Of a stretch of DNA of 41,976 bases, positions 8,329-15,869 are shown in pieces. Each line of letters opens with the position of its first letter. The stretch's first letter is position 1. A model generated the notes under the pieces. That model had not been told where the DNA came from. It saw nothing but the letters and a program-made list of their open reading frames with translations, and did no database searches. The position numbers were made by a program, and so were the translations under genes. The DNA is from Alphaproteobacteria bacterium (GTDB lineage Bacteria; Pseudomonadota; Alphaproteobacteria; UBA9219): contig JARLJC010000232.1 of the NCBI GenBank assembly GCA_031291435.1, positions 1 to 41,976 on the forward strand. The letters run 5' to 3'.

Positions 8329-8827
8329 GTCAGACGGTCTATAAGCCGGGTTTTGTCCTGTCACTCACTCGCGGGCGCTACGTTTCAGAATCTGGAACGC
8401 CACTCCCCGAGTGAGTGACAGGGACGATCATTCATCTGGGACGCACATTGCTGTACGCCTCATGCAACCAACCCGAGCCGCGCGCGGGGAAAGCGCCGCG
8501 CATCTATGAGTCGAAACTCAGATATACGCTATGCGGCTCCTATTCGGTTTTGCTTCGGGTGGGGTTTTCCATGCCGTTTCTGTTGCCAGAAACGCGGTGC
8601 GCTCTTACCGCACCTTTTCACCCTTACCCGCCGTCGGTCGGCTTGCGCCTCCCTATGGCGTGGCGGTCTGTTTTCTGTGGCACTTTCCTTTGAGTCGCCC
8701 CAACCGGACGTTATCCGGCACCCTTTTCCCCTGAAGCCCGGACTTTCCTCTCGAAAACCCCTTCAATAGACGGCGCTCAAGAAAGCTCCGGAATCAAGGG
8801 GTTCGAGCGATCATCCGACCGTCTGAC
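8329..8827 (-). ncRNA. rnpB: RNase P RNA (bacterial type A)
   Basis: Read on the minus strand, the two ends pair (GTCAGACGGTC with GACCGTCTGAC, helix P1). The hallmark blocks appear in order: GAGGAAAGTCCGGGCT, CCACAGAAAACAGACCGCC, GGGTGAAAAGGTGCGGTAAG, GGCAACAGAAACGG and finally ACAAAACCCGGCTTATAG, which forms the P4 pseudoknot partner. GGATGATC and GATCGTCC form P2. The RNA is the catalytic part of RNase P and matures tRNA 5' ends. At about 499 bases it is longer than the usual ~400, largely because of a long hairpin between P2 and P4. The 3' end runs into a T tract (A8 at 8320-8327 on the plus strand). Open frames on either strand across it are spurious. Confidence 0.96.
8357..8422 (-). repeat. 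15-bp inverted repeat: extra hairpin inside rnpB
   Basis: CCTGTCACTCACTCG (8357-8371) is exactly complementary to 8408-8422, with a 36-base loop. It lies between the 3' strand of P2 and the 3' strand of P4, the position of the optional helix P19 in some RNase P RNAs. Confidence 0.85.
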
Positions 8828-9011
8828 ACGGCGATATAAATAACCGATGTGTCGCTTAAAAACAACAATCTCCAACAGAGTCGCATGGTTAAGGCGTTTT
8901 CTTCAATTAAGGCATGGAGTCGCCACATTTGGGGTGCTATTGGGGGCAGCGTTTGATATATCGAGGCCGTTCGGCCCCGACCATCCAACAGACCTAATCA
9001 GGAGCATTATC

Positions 9012-10088
9012 ATGAAGAAACTTTCCGTATCCGCCCTGGCTTTTGCCGCGGCTCTGGTGGCATCTGCCGCCGCGCATGCCGATACGACCCCCGGCTGGTA
9101 TGTCGGCGCTGGCGTCGGCGGCACCTTTGGCCAGGACCCCATCGTTCACACCAACGCAGGTGGCGGCAAATTCTCCGCGCGCGATGAAGACGTCAATCTC
9201 GATGTCCTCGCCAATGCCGGTTATGCATACAGCAACGGCTGGCGTGTTGAAGGCGAATATTTCCACAATCAGATCAACGTCAACAACATCGATGGCCGCG
9301 CCGCCGCCGGTGGCCATGTCAGCAACAACGCTTTGTTCGCCAACGTGCTGTATGATTTCGCTCCCCACGGCCGCTGGACGCCTTATGTCGGCGCCGGTAT
9401 CGGGCCTGATTTCGTCAATGTGAAGAGCGTCGGCGCCGCGGGCGTCGGCTATCTCCGTGGCGATACGCTCGTCATGGGCTATCAGGGCATCGCCGGTGTT
9501 TCGACCCAGCTGGATGACAACTGGGCCGTTACCGCCGATTACCGCTACATCTCCTCCTTCGATCCCAAGGTTGACAGCACCGCTGGCGGCCAGGGTCGCA
9601 TGGAAAACGCTTCGCATAACGTGATCGTCGGCGTGCGTTACAGCTTCGGCGCTCCCGCCGCGGCTCCCGTCGCCGAACCCGTTGCGCCGATGCATCACGC
9701 GATGGCGCCGATGATGGCACCCCGTCACCCGGCCCACACGGCTGTGGCTGGCTCGGGCCAGAACTTCATGGTGTTCTTCGACTGGAACAAGTCGGTGATC
9801 ACGCCGGAAGCCAAGCGCATCATCGCGTCGGCTGCGGATGAGTTCAAGCGTGCCGTCTTCGCCTCGATCCAGGTTACCGGTCACACGGATACCTCGGGTA
9901 AGGCGACCTATAACCAGAAGCTCTCCGAACGCCGCGCCGCGGCCGTGGAAGCCGAACTGGCCAAACTGGGCGTCAGCACCGAAAACATCAAGGAAATGGG
10001 CGTTGGCGAAAACGGCCTGATGGTTCCGACCGCCGATGGCGTTCGCGAAGCTCAGAACCGCCGCGCCGAAATCGTTCTCAGCAAGTAA
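9012..10088 (+). CDS. OmpA-family outer-membrane protein
   Basis: 358 residues from the ATG at 9012, which has AGGAG upstream and opens a clean signal peptide (MKKLSVSALAFAA...AHA, cleavage near 23). Residues about 27-225 form a porin-like beta-barrel with alternating aromatic strands, ending in VIVGVRYSFGAP. An Ala/Pro/Met/His linker (about 225-245) follows. The C-terminal OmpA domain, with FFDWNKSVIT and TGHTDTSGKATYNQKLSERRA, binds peptidoglycan. The protein should anchor the outer membrane to the wall; a channel role is possible. It is monocistronic, with a strong terminator. Upstream, 8828-9011 is shared with divergent rnpB and holds only a short GAGGCCG/CGGCCCC-type hairpin near 8961. 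Confidence 0.92.
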   Translation: MKKLSVSALAFAAALVASAAAHADTTPGWYVGAGVGGTFGQDPIVHTNAGGGKFSARDEDVNLDVLANAGYAYSNGWRVEGEYFHNQINVNNIDGRAAAGGHVSNNALFANVLYDFAPHGRWTPYVGAGIGPDFVNVKSVGAAGVGYLRGDTLVMGYQGIAGVSTQLDDNWAVTADYRYISSFDPKVDSTAGGQGRMENASHNVIVGVRYSFGAPAAAPVAEPVAPMHHAMAPMMAPRHPAHTAVAGSGQNFMVFFDWNKSVITPEAKRIIASAADEFKRAVFASIQVTGHTDTSGKATYNQKLSERRAAAVEAELAKLGVSTENIKEMGVGENGLMVPTADGVREAQNRRAEIVLSK

Positions 10089-10116
10089 GCTGATAACGGT
10101 CTAGACCGACCAAGTT

Positions 10117-10146
10117 AAACGCCGCCCTGCATAGGGCGGCGTTTTT
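10117..10146 (+). terminator. Intrinsic terminator after the OmpA-like gene
   Basis: The stem AAACGCCGCCCT / AGGGCGGCGTTT with a GCAT loop is followed by a T run. Confidence 0.9.
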
Positions 10147-10212
10147 CTTTGGGATTTTGCTTGCCTCGACTCGCCAACGGCGCAACAAAGGCGCGGTAAC
10201 AGGGAGCTTTTC

Positions 10213-11190
10213 ATGCCCATCGAAAATTATCCGAGCATCCGCCTGCGCCGCCTGCGCAAAACCCCGGCGCTGCGCGACCTCGTGCGCGAAAATACCGTGA
10301 CGGTGAACGACCTCATCTATCCGATTTTCGTCGAGGAAGAGATCGCGGCGATGGCCCCGGTAACCTCGATGCCGGGCGTCTCGCGCATTCCGGAAAAAAT
10401 GCTGGCGTCCGAAATCAAGGCCATCGCCGCCGACGGCGTGAAGGCGATTATGATGTTCGGCGTCTCGCACAAGAAAGACGCGACCGGCAGCGATTCATGG
10501 AAAAATGACGGCCTCCTGTCGCGCATGATCAAGATCGCCAAGGACGCCGCGCCCGAACTCGTGGTGATGTCCGACACATGCTTCTGCGAATATACCGACC
10601 ACGGCCATTGCGGCGTGGTCGAACAGGGCCATGTCCATAATGACATGACGCTCGTCAATCTGGCGCGGCAGGCGGTGGCGGCGGCGCGGGCAGGGGCGGA
10701 TGTCATCGCGCCCTCGGCGATGATGGACGGGCAGATTGCCGCCTTGCGCGACGCGCTCGACGAATCCGGATTTTCCAATCTGCCGCTGATGGCCTATTCG
10801 TCGAAATTTGCTTCGGCGTTTTATGGCCCGTTCCGCGCTGCGGCCGGATGCGACCTCAAAGGCGATCGCAAGGCCTATCAGATGGATCCGATGAATGGCC
10901 GCGAGGCTTTGCGCGAATCTTTGCAGGACGAAGCCGAAGGGGCCGATTTTCTTATGGTTAAGCCCGGCCTGCCTTATCTCGACGTGCTGGCCGATATTCG
11001 CGCCAACACCTTGCTGCCTTTGGCCGTTTATCAGGTCAGCGGCGAATATGCGATGATCAAATTCGCCGCGCAGGCGGGTGCTCTCGACGAAAAACGCGTG
11101 GTGCGGGAAGCGCTTGGCGCATTTAAACGCGCCGGGGCCGATCTGATTTTATCCTATTTCGCGCGTGACATTGCCCGCGAAGGATTTTAA
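10213..11190 (+). CDS. hemB: Delta-aminolevulinic acid dehydratase (porphobilinogen synthase)
   Basis: 325 residues, the normal length. It condenses two 5-aminolevulinate molecules to porphobilinogen in heme synthesis. The two Schiff-base lysines are K198 (YSSKFAS) and K250 ([10 protein letters not shown]). The cysteine triad of zinc-dependent enzymes is present as C123, C125 and C133 in [13 protein letters not shown]. The start has GGGAG upstream. It is followed at 68 bases by dapB, so hemB may lead the lysine cluster or merely precede it. Confidence 0.97.
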   Translation: MPIENYPSIRLRRLRKTPALRDLVRENTVTVNDLIYPIFVEEEIAAMAPVTSMPGVSRIPEKMLASEIKAIAADGVKAIMMFGVSHKKDATGSDSWKNDGLLSRMIKIAKDAAPELVVMSDTCFCEYTDHGHCGVVEQGHVHNDMTLVNLARQAVAAARAGADVIAPSAMMDGQIAALRDALDESGFSNLPLMAYSSKFASAFYGPFRAAAGCDLKGDRKAYQMDPMNGREALRESLQDEAEGADFLMVKPGLPYLDVLADIRANTLLPLAVYQVSGEYAMIKFAAQAGALDEKRVVREALGAFKRAGADLILSYFARDIAREGF

Positions 11191-11258
11191 GGTTCCTGTA
11201 TCCCACGCCGGTTTGGCGCGGGGTGGCCTGCACCGGCTTGGTGAGGAAGGGGCTTTTT

Positions 11259-11945
11259 ATGAAATACGCCGTTATCGGCACCGGCAAGACAGGTCAGGCG
11301 ATTGCCGACCGGTTGCCGCCGCAGGATATTGCGGCGCTGTGCAATTCCCGCAATCCGGTCACTCTCGATAAACTGAAAAACGCCGATGCCGGTATCGTGT
11401 TCGTGCCCGGCCCCGCGCTTGCCAGCCTGCTGCCGTTGCTGATCGAAAGCCGGTTGCCTCTGGTCATCGGCACCACGGGCTACCCTTGGCCCGCCGATCT
11501 CGATGCGCAATTGCGGCAGGCGGGAACGGCCTGGATCATCGGCCAGAATTTCAGCCTCGGGCTCAACGTGATGCGTTATTACGCACAGCGTCTTAAACAA
11601 AGTTTGAATGCGTTGCGGCCCGGCGCGTTGCAGCTCGGCCTCAGCGAAACACACCATATCCATAAACTCGATGCGCCCAGCGGCACCGCGCTTTATATCG
11701 CGGGCGCGCTCGATTTCCCGGCGGACGAGATCGAGTCTGTCCGCGAAGGCGATGCCAAAGGCACGCATAGCGTGACTTATGGCTGGCCGCATGACCACAT
11801 CACTTTGACGCATGAAGCGCTCGACCGCGCCGCTTTTGCCGAGGGGGTTCTGCTGGCTTGCGCCGAAATTGCGGGGCTGGAACCCGGCTTGCACCGTTTC
11901 GAGAAACTCGCCGACAACAAAATCGAAAATTCATTGAAAGGATAG
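11259..11945 (+). CDS. dapB: 4-hydroxy-tetrahydrodipicolinate reductase DapB (short, divergent form)
   Basis: A 228-residue NAD(P)H-dependent reductase of the diaminopimelate/lysine pathway. The start at 11259 follows GAGGAAGGGG; the 12 residues before it in the open frame are not needed. The Rossmann motif is GTGKTGQA rather than the common GxxGRMG. Next come GTTGYPW, the NFSLGLNVM segment and the catalytic stretch ETHHIHKLDAPSGTA with H132/H133 and K136. It is some 40 residues shorter than the E. coli enzyme and resembles compact DapB forms. It is followed after 3 bases by dapA. Confidence 0.9.
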   Translation: MKYAVIGTGKTGQAIADRLPPQDIAALCNSRNPVTLDKLKNADAGIVFVPGPALASLLPLLIESRLPLVIGTTGYPWPADLDAQLRQAGTAWIIGQNFSLGLNVMRYYAQRLKQSLNALRPGALQLGLSETHHIHKLDAPSGTALYIAGALDFPADEIESVREGDAKGTHSVTYGWPHDHITLTHEALDRAAFAEGVLLACAEIAGLEPGLHRFEKLADNKIENSLKG

Positions 11946-11948
11946 AGT

Positions 11949-12848
11949 ATGCGCGCACAGGAAACCTGGCTGTGGACGGCCCTTGTCACTCCCTTCACCC
12001 CCGATGCAGGCAAGGTCGATTATGCCGCGCTCGGTTCTTTGCTGAAGCGCCAGAACGCGGCGGGCAATGGCATTCTCATTCTTGGCAGCACGGGAGAATC
12101 TTTGTCGCTGAACGAGGATGAGAAAAAGGAAATCGTGCGTTTTACGATGGCGCAGAAACTTTCCGTGCCGGTGATGATCGGCTTGCCGAATATCAATGCC
12201 GCCCAGACAATGGGCTGGATCGATTTCTGCCGGGGGCAGGGGGCCGATGCCTATCTCGCCGCCACGCCTGCTTACACCAAGCCGGGGGCCGAGGGACAGG
12301 TGGGCTGGTTCACGCATATCTTCGATGCCGTCGATGCGCCGGTCATGCTTTATAATGTGCCGTCGCGCACGGGCGCTTCGTTGTCGCCCGCCGTGTTGCG
12401 CGCGTTGCAATCGCATCGCAATTTCTGGGCGGTCAAGGAATCCTCCGGCGGGCTGGAGGCTTATGTCGATTATGCCGCCGCCGCCCCCAATGTCGCGCTT
12501 TATTGCGGCGACGATAATCTGCTGGCTCCTGCGGCTTCGCTCGGCGCTTGCGGGCTGGTTTCGGTGGCGTCCAATATGTGGCCCGAAGCCTGCGCCGCCT
12601 ATGTCGCGGGTTGCCGCGATGCCACCTATCGCGGGCAGGATTGGTGGATTGCCAGCAAAGCTTTATTCACGACGGCCAGCCCGGTGCCCCTCAAGGCGTT
12701 GATGCATCGGCGCGGATTGCTGCCTTCATCCGCCGTGCGCTCGCCGCTCAGCGTCAGCGATCTCGCCAGTTTCGATCTGCTCGATGCCGCCGACAAACGC
12801 ATCACGGAATGGCATGCCAGCTTCACCCGCGCGGAGCGTGCGGCATGA
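11949..12848 (+). CDS. dapA: 4-hydroxy-tetrahydrodipicolinate synthase DapA
   Basis: 299 residues of the DapA/NanA (beta/alpha)8-barrel family. The Schiff-base lysine is K163 in FWAVKESSG, the catalytic tyrosine is Y135 in LYNVPSRTG, and the Thr of the proton relay lies in GSTGES. It condenses pyruvate with aspartate semialdehyde at the entry to lysine/meso-DAP synthesis. The usual PYYNKP loop reads PAYTKP. Its close placement between dapB and dapD supports the DapA role over the related sialate or keto-deoxy-sugar aldolases. The stop overlaps the dapD start. Confidence 0.93.
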   Translation: MRAQETWLWTALVTPFTPDAGKVDYAALGSLLKRQNAAGNGILILGSTGESLSLNEDEKKEIVRFTMAQKLSVPVMIGLPNINAAQTMGWIDFCRGQGADAYLAATPAYTKPGAEGQVGWFTHIFDAVDAPVMLYNVPSRTGASLSPAVLRALQSHRNFWAVKESSGGLEAYVDYAAAAPNVALYCGDDNLLAPAASLGACGLVSVASNMWPEACAAYVAGCRDATYRGQDWWIASKALFTTASPVPLKALMHRRGLLPSSAVRSPLSVSDLASFDLLDAADKRITEWHASFTRAERAA

Positions 12849-13600
12849 GCCACCAGCAATTCCTTCGCGATCTCGAAACCGGCACTCTGCGCGTGGCGCA
12901 ACGCGACGCGCAAGGCGCATGGCAGGTCGATGCGTCGGTCAAACAACGCATCCTCGACTATTTCGGCGCGCATGGACTTACCGAAATGGGCGACGAAGCC
13001 CATCCGCAATATCAGGGTTTCGTCGATAAAGAAGGCCTCGCGCCGCGCCGCTTCACGACCGCTGATAAAGTGCGCCTCGTCCCCGGCGGTTCTTCCGTGC
13101 GGCCCGGCGCTTATATTGCGCCCAAAGTCGTCATCATGCCCCCCGCTTTCGTCAATATCGGCGCTTATATCGACGAGGGCACGATGGTGGACAGTAATGT
13201 TCTGGTCGGTTCCTGCGCGCAAATCGGCAAATTCGTGCATCTCAGCGCCGGGGTGCAGATCGGCGGCGTGCTGGAACCCATCGGGCAGCTCCCCGTTATC
13301 ATTGAAGATCACGCTTTCATCGGCGCGGGTAGCGTGATTGTCGAAGGTATCCGCGTCGGTGAACATGCGGTTGTGGCGGCGGGCACAATCCTGTCGGCGG
13401 CCATCCCCATCTATGATACGGTTCGGCAAAAGGTCTATAAAGGCGAAGTGCCTGCTGGGGCGGTGGTGGTTTCCGGCTCGCGCCCGATGAGCACGCAGGA
13501 AAATGTGGGCAAAGATTTGCACCTGCATTGCGCGGTCATCATCAAATATCGCGACGAGAAAACCGACGCGGCCCTGCAACTGGAAGATTTTCTCAGATGA
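12845..13600 (+). CDS. dapD: Tetrahydrodipicolinate N-succinyltransferase DapD
   Basis: 251 residues; the ATG overlaps the dapA stop by 4 bases (ATGA), and the longer frame upstream lies within dapA. After a helical N-terminal domain, residues about 85-205 form a left-handed parallel beta-helix with hexapeptide repeats (RPGAYIAPKVVIMP...NIGAYIDEGTMVDSN). The C-terminal VSGSRP segment is typical of DapD. It transfers succinyl from succinyl-CoA to the tetrahydrodipicolinate ring-opened amine, which defines the succinylase branch of DAP synthesis. That branch then needs a desuccinylase; the next overlapping gene encodes a candidate. Confidence 0.95.
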   Translation: MSHQQFLRDLETGTLRVAQRDAQGAWQVDASVKQRILDYFGAHGLTEMGDEAHPQYQGFVDKEGLAPRRFTTADKVRLVPGGSSVRPGAYIAPKVVIMPPAFVNIGAYIDEGTMVDSNVLVGSCAQIGKFVHLSAGVQIGGVLEPIGQLPVIIEDHAFIGAGSVIVEGIRVGEHAVVAAGTILSAAIPIYDTVRQKVYKGEVPAGAVVVSGSRPMSTQENVGKDLHLHCAVIIKYRDEKTDAALQLEDFLR

Positions 13601-14475
13601 GTGACGATATTATAGAAAGCCACATTTACGCCAGCCTCAATCCGGGGCCGCGCCTCCTGATACTGGGGGCGGTGCATGGCAACGAAAAATGCGGCACGCA
13701 CGCCATCCGCCGCGTCATCCAGGAAATCGGCGATGGCAAGGTCGCGATCGAGAAAGGCTCCGTCACTTTCATCCCCATCTGCAACCCGCGCGCTTATGCT
13801 GCCGATACACGCTTTATCGACCGCAATCTCAACCGCTATCTGCTGCCGCAGGAAAATCCCGATAGTTACGAAGCCCGGATCGGCAATATTTTATGCCCGC
13901 ATCTCGCCGCCTGCGACGTTCTGCTCGACCTCCATTCCTATCATTCGGGCGGCAAGCCTTTCGTCTTCATCAGCCAAAATAATCCGACCGAATATGCCTA
14001 TGCCTCCTGCCTCGGCGGGGCCGCGCTCCTCACCGGCTGGCAATCGGCCTATGCCGCTTCGGGCCGCGATACCGCCCCGGCAGACCCCAACGAATCCGTC
14101 GGCACCACGGAATATGTGCGCCTGTTCGGCGGTTATGGGGTGACGATGGAATGCGGCCAGCATAAAGACCCGGCCTCGAACGAGGCCGCCTATGGTGCCA
14201 TCCACCGCGCGCTGGCGCATCTGGGCCTCGCCCGGCTGCCAGTCCCCGAAATCGAAAAAACGCCGCTGATCGAAGTCAAGAAGGTCTTCTATCGCGAAAA
14301 AGGCGGCCAATTCACCAAAACATGGGAACATCTCGACCCGGTCAAAAAAGGCGACATCATCGCCCATGACGATAACGGCAATCCCTCGATTATCCCCGAT
14401 GACGGTTTCCTGATTTTGCCGCATGTCGATACCGTCGACGGCACCGAATGGTTTTACTGGGGGCAGAAAAAATAA
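13597..14475 (+). CDS. AstE/AspA-family zinc deacylase in the dap operon
   Basis: A 292-residue M14-like carboxypeptidase-fold protein of the succinylglutamate desuccinylase/aspartoacylase family. Zinc ligands are H27 and E30 (VHGNEKCG) and H113 (DLHSYHSGG). The substrate-binding motif is NPRAYAADTRFIDRNLNR (63-80), and the probable catalytic glutamate is E185 (MECGQHKDP). A C-terminal beta domain (about 215-292) follows. The ATG overlaps the dapD stop by 4 bases. Family members hydrolyse N-succinylglutamate or N-acetylaspartate. Here its place straight after dapD suggests that it removes succinate from N-succinyl-LL-diaminopimelate, a job normally done by the unrelated DapE (inference). An alternative is ordinary arginine or aspartate catabolism. 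Confidence 0.85.
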   Translation: MSDDIIESHIYASLNPGPRLLILGAVHGNEKCGTHAIRRVIQEIGDGKVAIEKGSVTFIPICNPRAYAADTRFIDRNLNRYLLPQENPDSYEARIGNILCPHLAACDVLLDLHSYHSGGKPFVFISQNNPTEYAYASCLGGAALLTGWQSAYAASGRDTAPADPNESVGTTEYVRLFGGYGVTMECGQHKDPASNEAAYGAIHRALAHLGLARLPVPEIEKTPLIEVKKVFYREKGGQFTKTWEHLDPVKKGDIIAHDDNGNPSIIPDDGFLILPHVDTVDGTEWFYWGQKK

Positions 14476-14571
14476 CCATTATATTCCAATAAAATAGAGG
14501 CCGTTTTCAACGTTATATGGAAAGTAATTACCGCGTGGTATAAAGGGGCATTGTTAAAGATGGAGAGGGCC

Positions 14572-15774
14572 ATGGCTCGTCCAGCGCAAGAAAATTTAAA
14601 CGGCACCGATTTAAGCAAGCCCATCCCGCCCTCGCGCCCGATGAAGGGATGGAAAGACAATCCCATTGATGACAAAGGCGCGGCGTTTAACGAGCCGTTG
14701 GTGCCGCTCGGCATCTTCACCGAAGATCATCGCAGTACCTACTGTCCGGAAATCTTTACCGACGGCATATATTACGGCGAGCGCGATACGTCGCCTTACG
14801 GCGTCGGCGAACTCGATGGAGCGCTGATAACCGGTTTTGTGCGCGAGGGCGTCGCCAAGCGGCTGGCGCAGGCGAGTCAATTGCTGCCGCCGGGTTATGC
14901 GTTTCTGGTGCGTGATCCGCTGCGCACCGAGCAGGTGCAGCGTTCCCTGTTCGAACACTTCAAAAACAAACTGATGGCCCCGCCCTTCAATTACAGCGAA
15001 GAGGTCGCCATTGAAAAGACCCAGGATTATGTGTCGCAGCCTTCGCGCGCCAATTCGCCGCACATGACCGGCGGCGCGGTCGATCTGACGATCATCGAAT
15101 TCGAGCCCGAGGCCTGGGCCGAGATGCAGCGCCTGACCGCACAGCTGAAATCCTTGCCGCCGCCCGCCGATCCGCAGGGTGTCGATCTTACGCCCCTCGA
15201 AGAACGCCGCTACCGCATAGAGATGCAGCGCTATGCGCTTATGCGCGAGCATAGCAAAATGCTGGATATGGGCGTGGCGTTCGATGAAGTTTCCGCAGAT
15301 ACGCTGGGCAATCCGAAAACAGCTCTGCGTTATTATGAAGAGAAACTGGAACGTGACGGCGGGCTGGCGCCAGAGGACAGAGAGCCGCTTAAAAATCGTC
15401 GCATACTCTACAATGCCCTGTCGGCAGTCGGGTTTACGTTCTTTCCCGAGGAGCCGTGGCATGCGGATTTCGGCAACAAATTCTGGGCGCAACAGTCTGG
15501 TGCGCCGGCGGCTCTGTATGGATATGCCGCTCCTTCGCCCGAAAATATGTGGCATGAAGATATCCGCCGGAAACACCACGCCAACAATATTGCGCTGAAC
15601 AGGCGCGAAACGCCGGTTCAGGCCATGGATAAAACGGGCCGGGTAAACTCTCTCGTTTCCACCGTTTTTGCGATAGCTCAGCGGCTCGGTGGGATGAGGG
15701 CGCGCGGTCAGCACCATCTGGCCGAACGCATCAATCCGGATAAACTGATGCCGCTTGACGCGCCGCAACCGTGA
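14572..15774 (+). CDS. VanX-like D-Ala-D-Ala dipeptidase family protein (M15D), enlarged
   Basis: 400 residues from the ATG at 14572, preferred because GGAGAGG stands just upstream; ATG at 14560 and TTG at 14551 are alternatives. Zinc-site residues of VanX are present: H164 and D171 in SPHMTGGAVD, and E294 with H297 in EEPWHADFG. The VRDPLR segment at 113-118 and the LDMGVAFDE stretch near 231 also match VanX. VanX itself is about 200 residues; this protein has an insertion of roughly 65 residues between the two metal motifs plus N- and C-terminal extensions. No signal peptide is visible, so action in the cytoplasm is likely. It lies 95 bases upstream of the double ligase gene in the same direction, suggesting a shared D-Ala-D-Ala role. 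Confidence 0.75.
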   Translation: MARPAQENLNGTDLSKPIPPSRPMKGWKDNPIDDKGAAFNEPLVPLGIFTEDHRSTYCPEIFTDGIYYGERDTSPYGVGELDGALITGFVREGVAKRLAQASQLLPPGYAFLVRDPLRTEQVQRSLFEHFKNKLMAPPFNYSEEVAIEKTQDYVSQPSRANSPHMTGGAVDLTIIEFEPEAWAEMQRLTAQLKSLPPPADPQGVDLTPLEERRYRIEMQRYALMREHSKMLDMGVAFDEVSADTLGNPKTALRYYEEKLERDGGLAPEDREPLKNRRILYNALSAVGFTFFPEEPWHADFGNKFWAQQSGAPAALYGYAAPSPENMWHEDIRRKHHANNIALNRRETPVQAMDKTGRVNSLVSTVFAIAQRLGGMRARGQHHLAERINPDKLMPLDAPQP

Positions 15775-15817
15775 AGCCGGATTTTAGCCCTCAATAAGAC
15801 AAGTTTTTAGGTTTGAA

Positions 15818-15860
15818 ATTCCCATGAATAACGTAATAGTTATTCTCTAATCGTGGGAAT
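15818..15860 (+). repeat. Two-step inverted repeat in the ddl-fusion leader
   Basis: The outer arms ATTCCCA / TGGGAAT (15818-15824 with 15854-15860) enclose the inner arms GAATAAC / GTTATTC (15826-15832 with 15839-15845). It ends 9 bases before the ATG at 15870, so it could fold over the ribosome-binding region or serve as an operator. Confidence 0.5.
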
Positions 15861-15869
15861 AGGCGAATC

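Noticed and set aside
8415-8769. Overlapping short open frames on the plus strand
   Set aside because: They lie inside rnpB, whose conserved helices explain the sequence fully.
10097-10108. 12-bp palindrome CGGTCTAGACCG after the OmpA-like gene
   Set aside because: Short, isolated, and followed directly by a clear terminator; no reason to give it a separate function.
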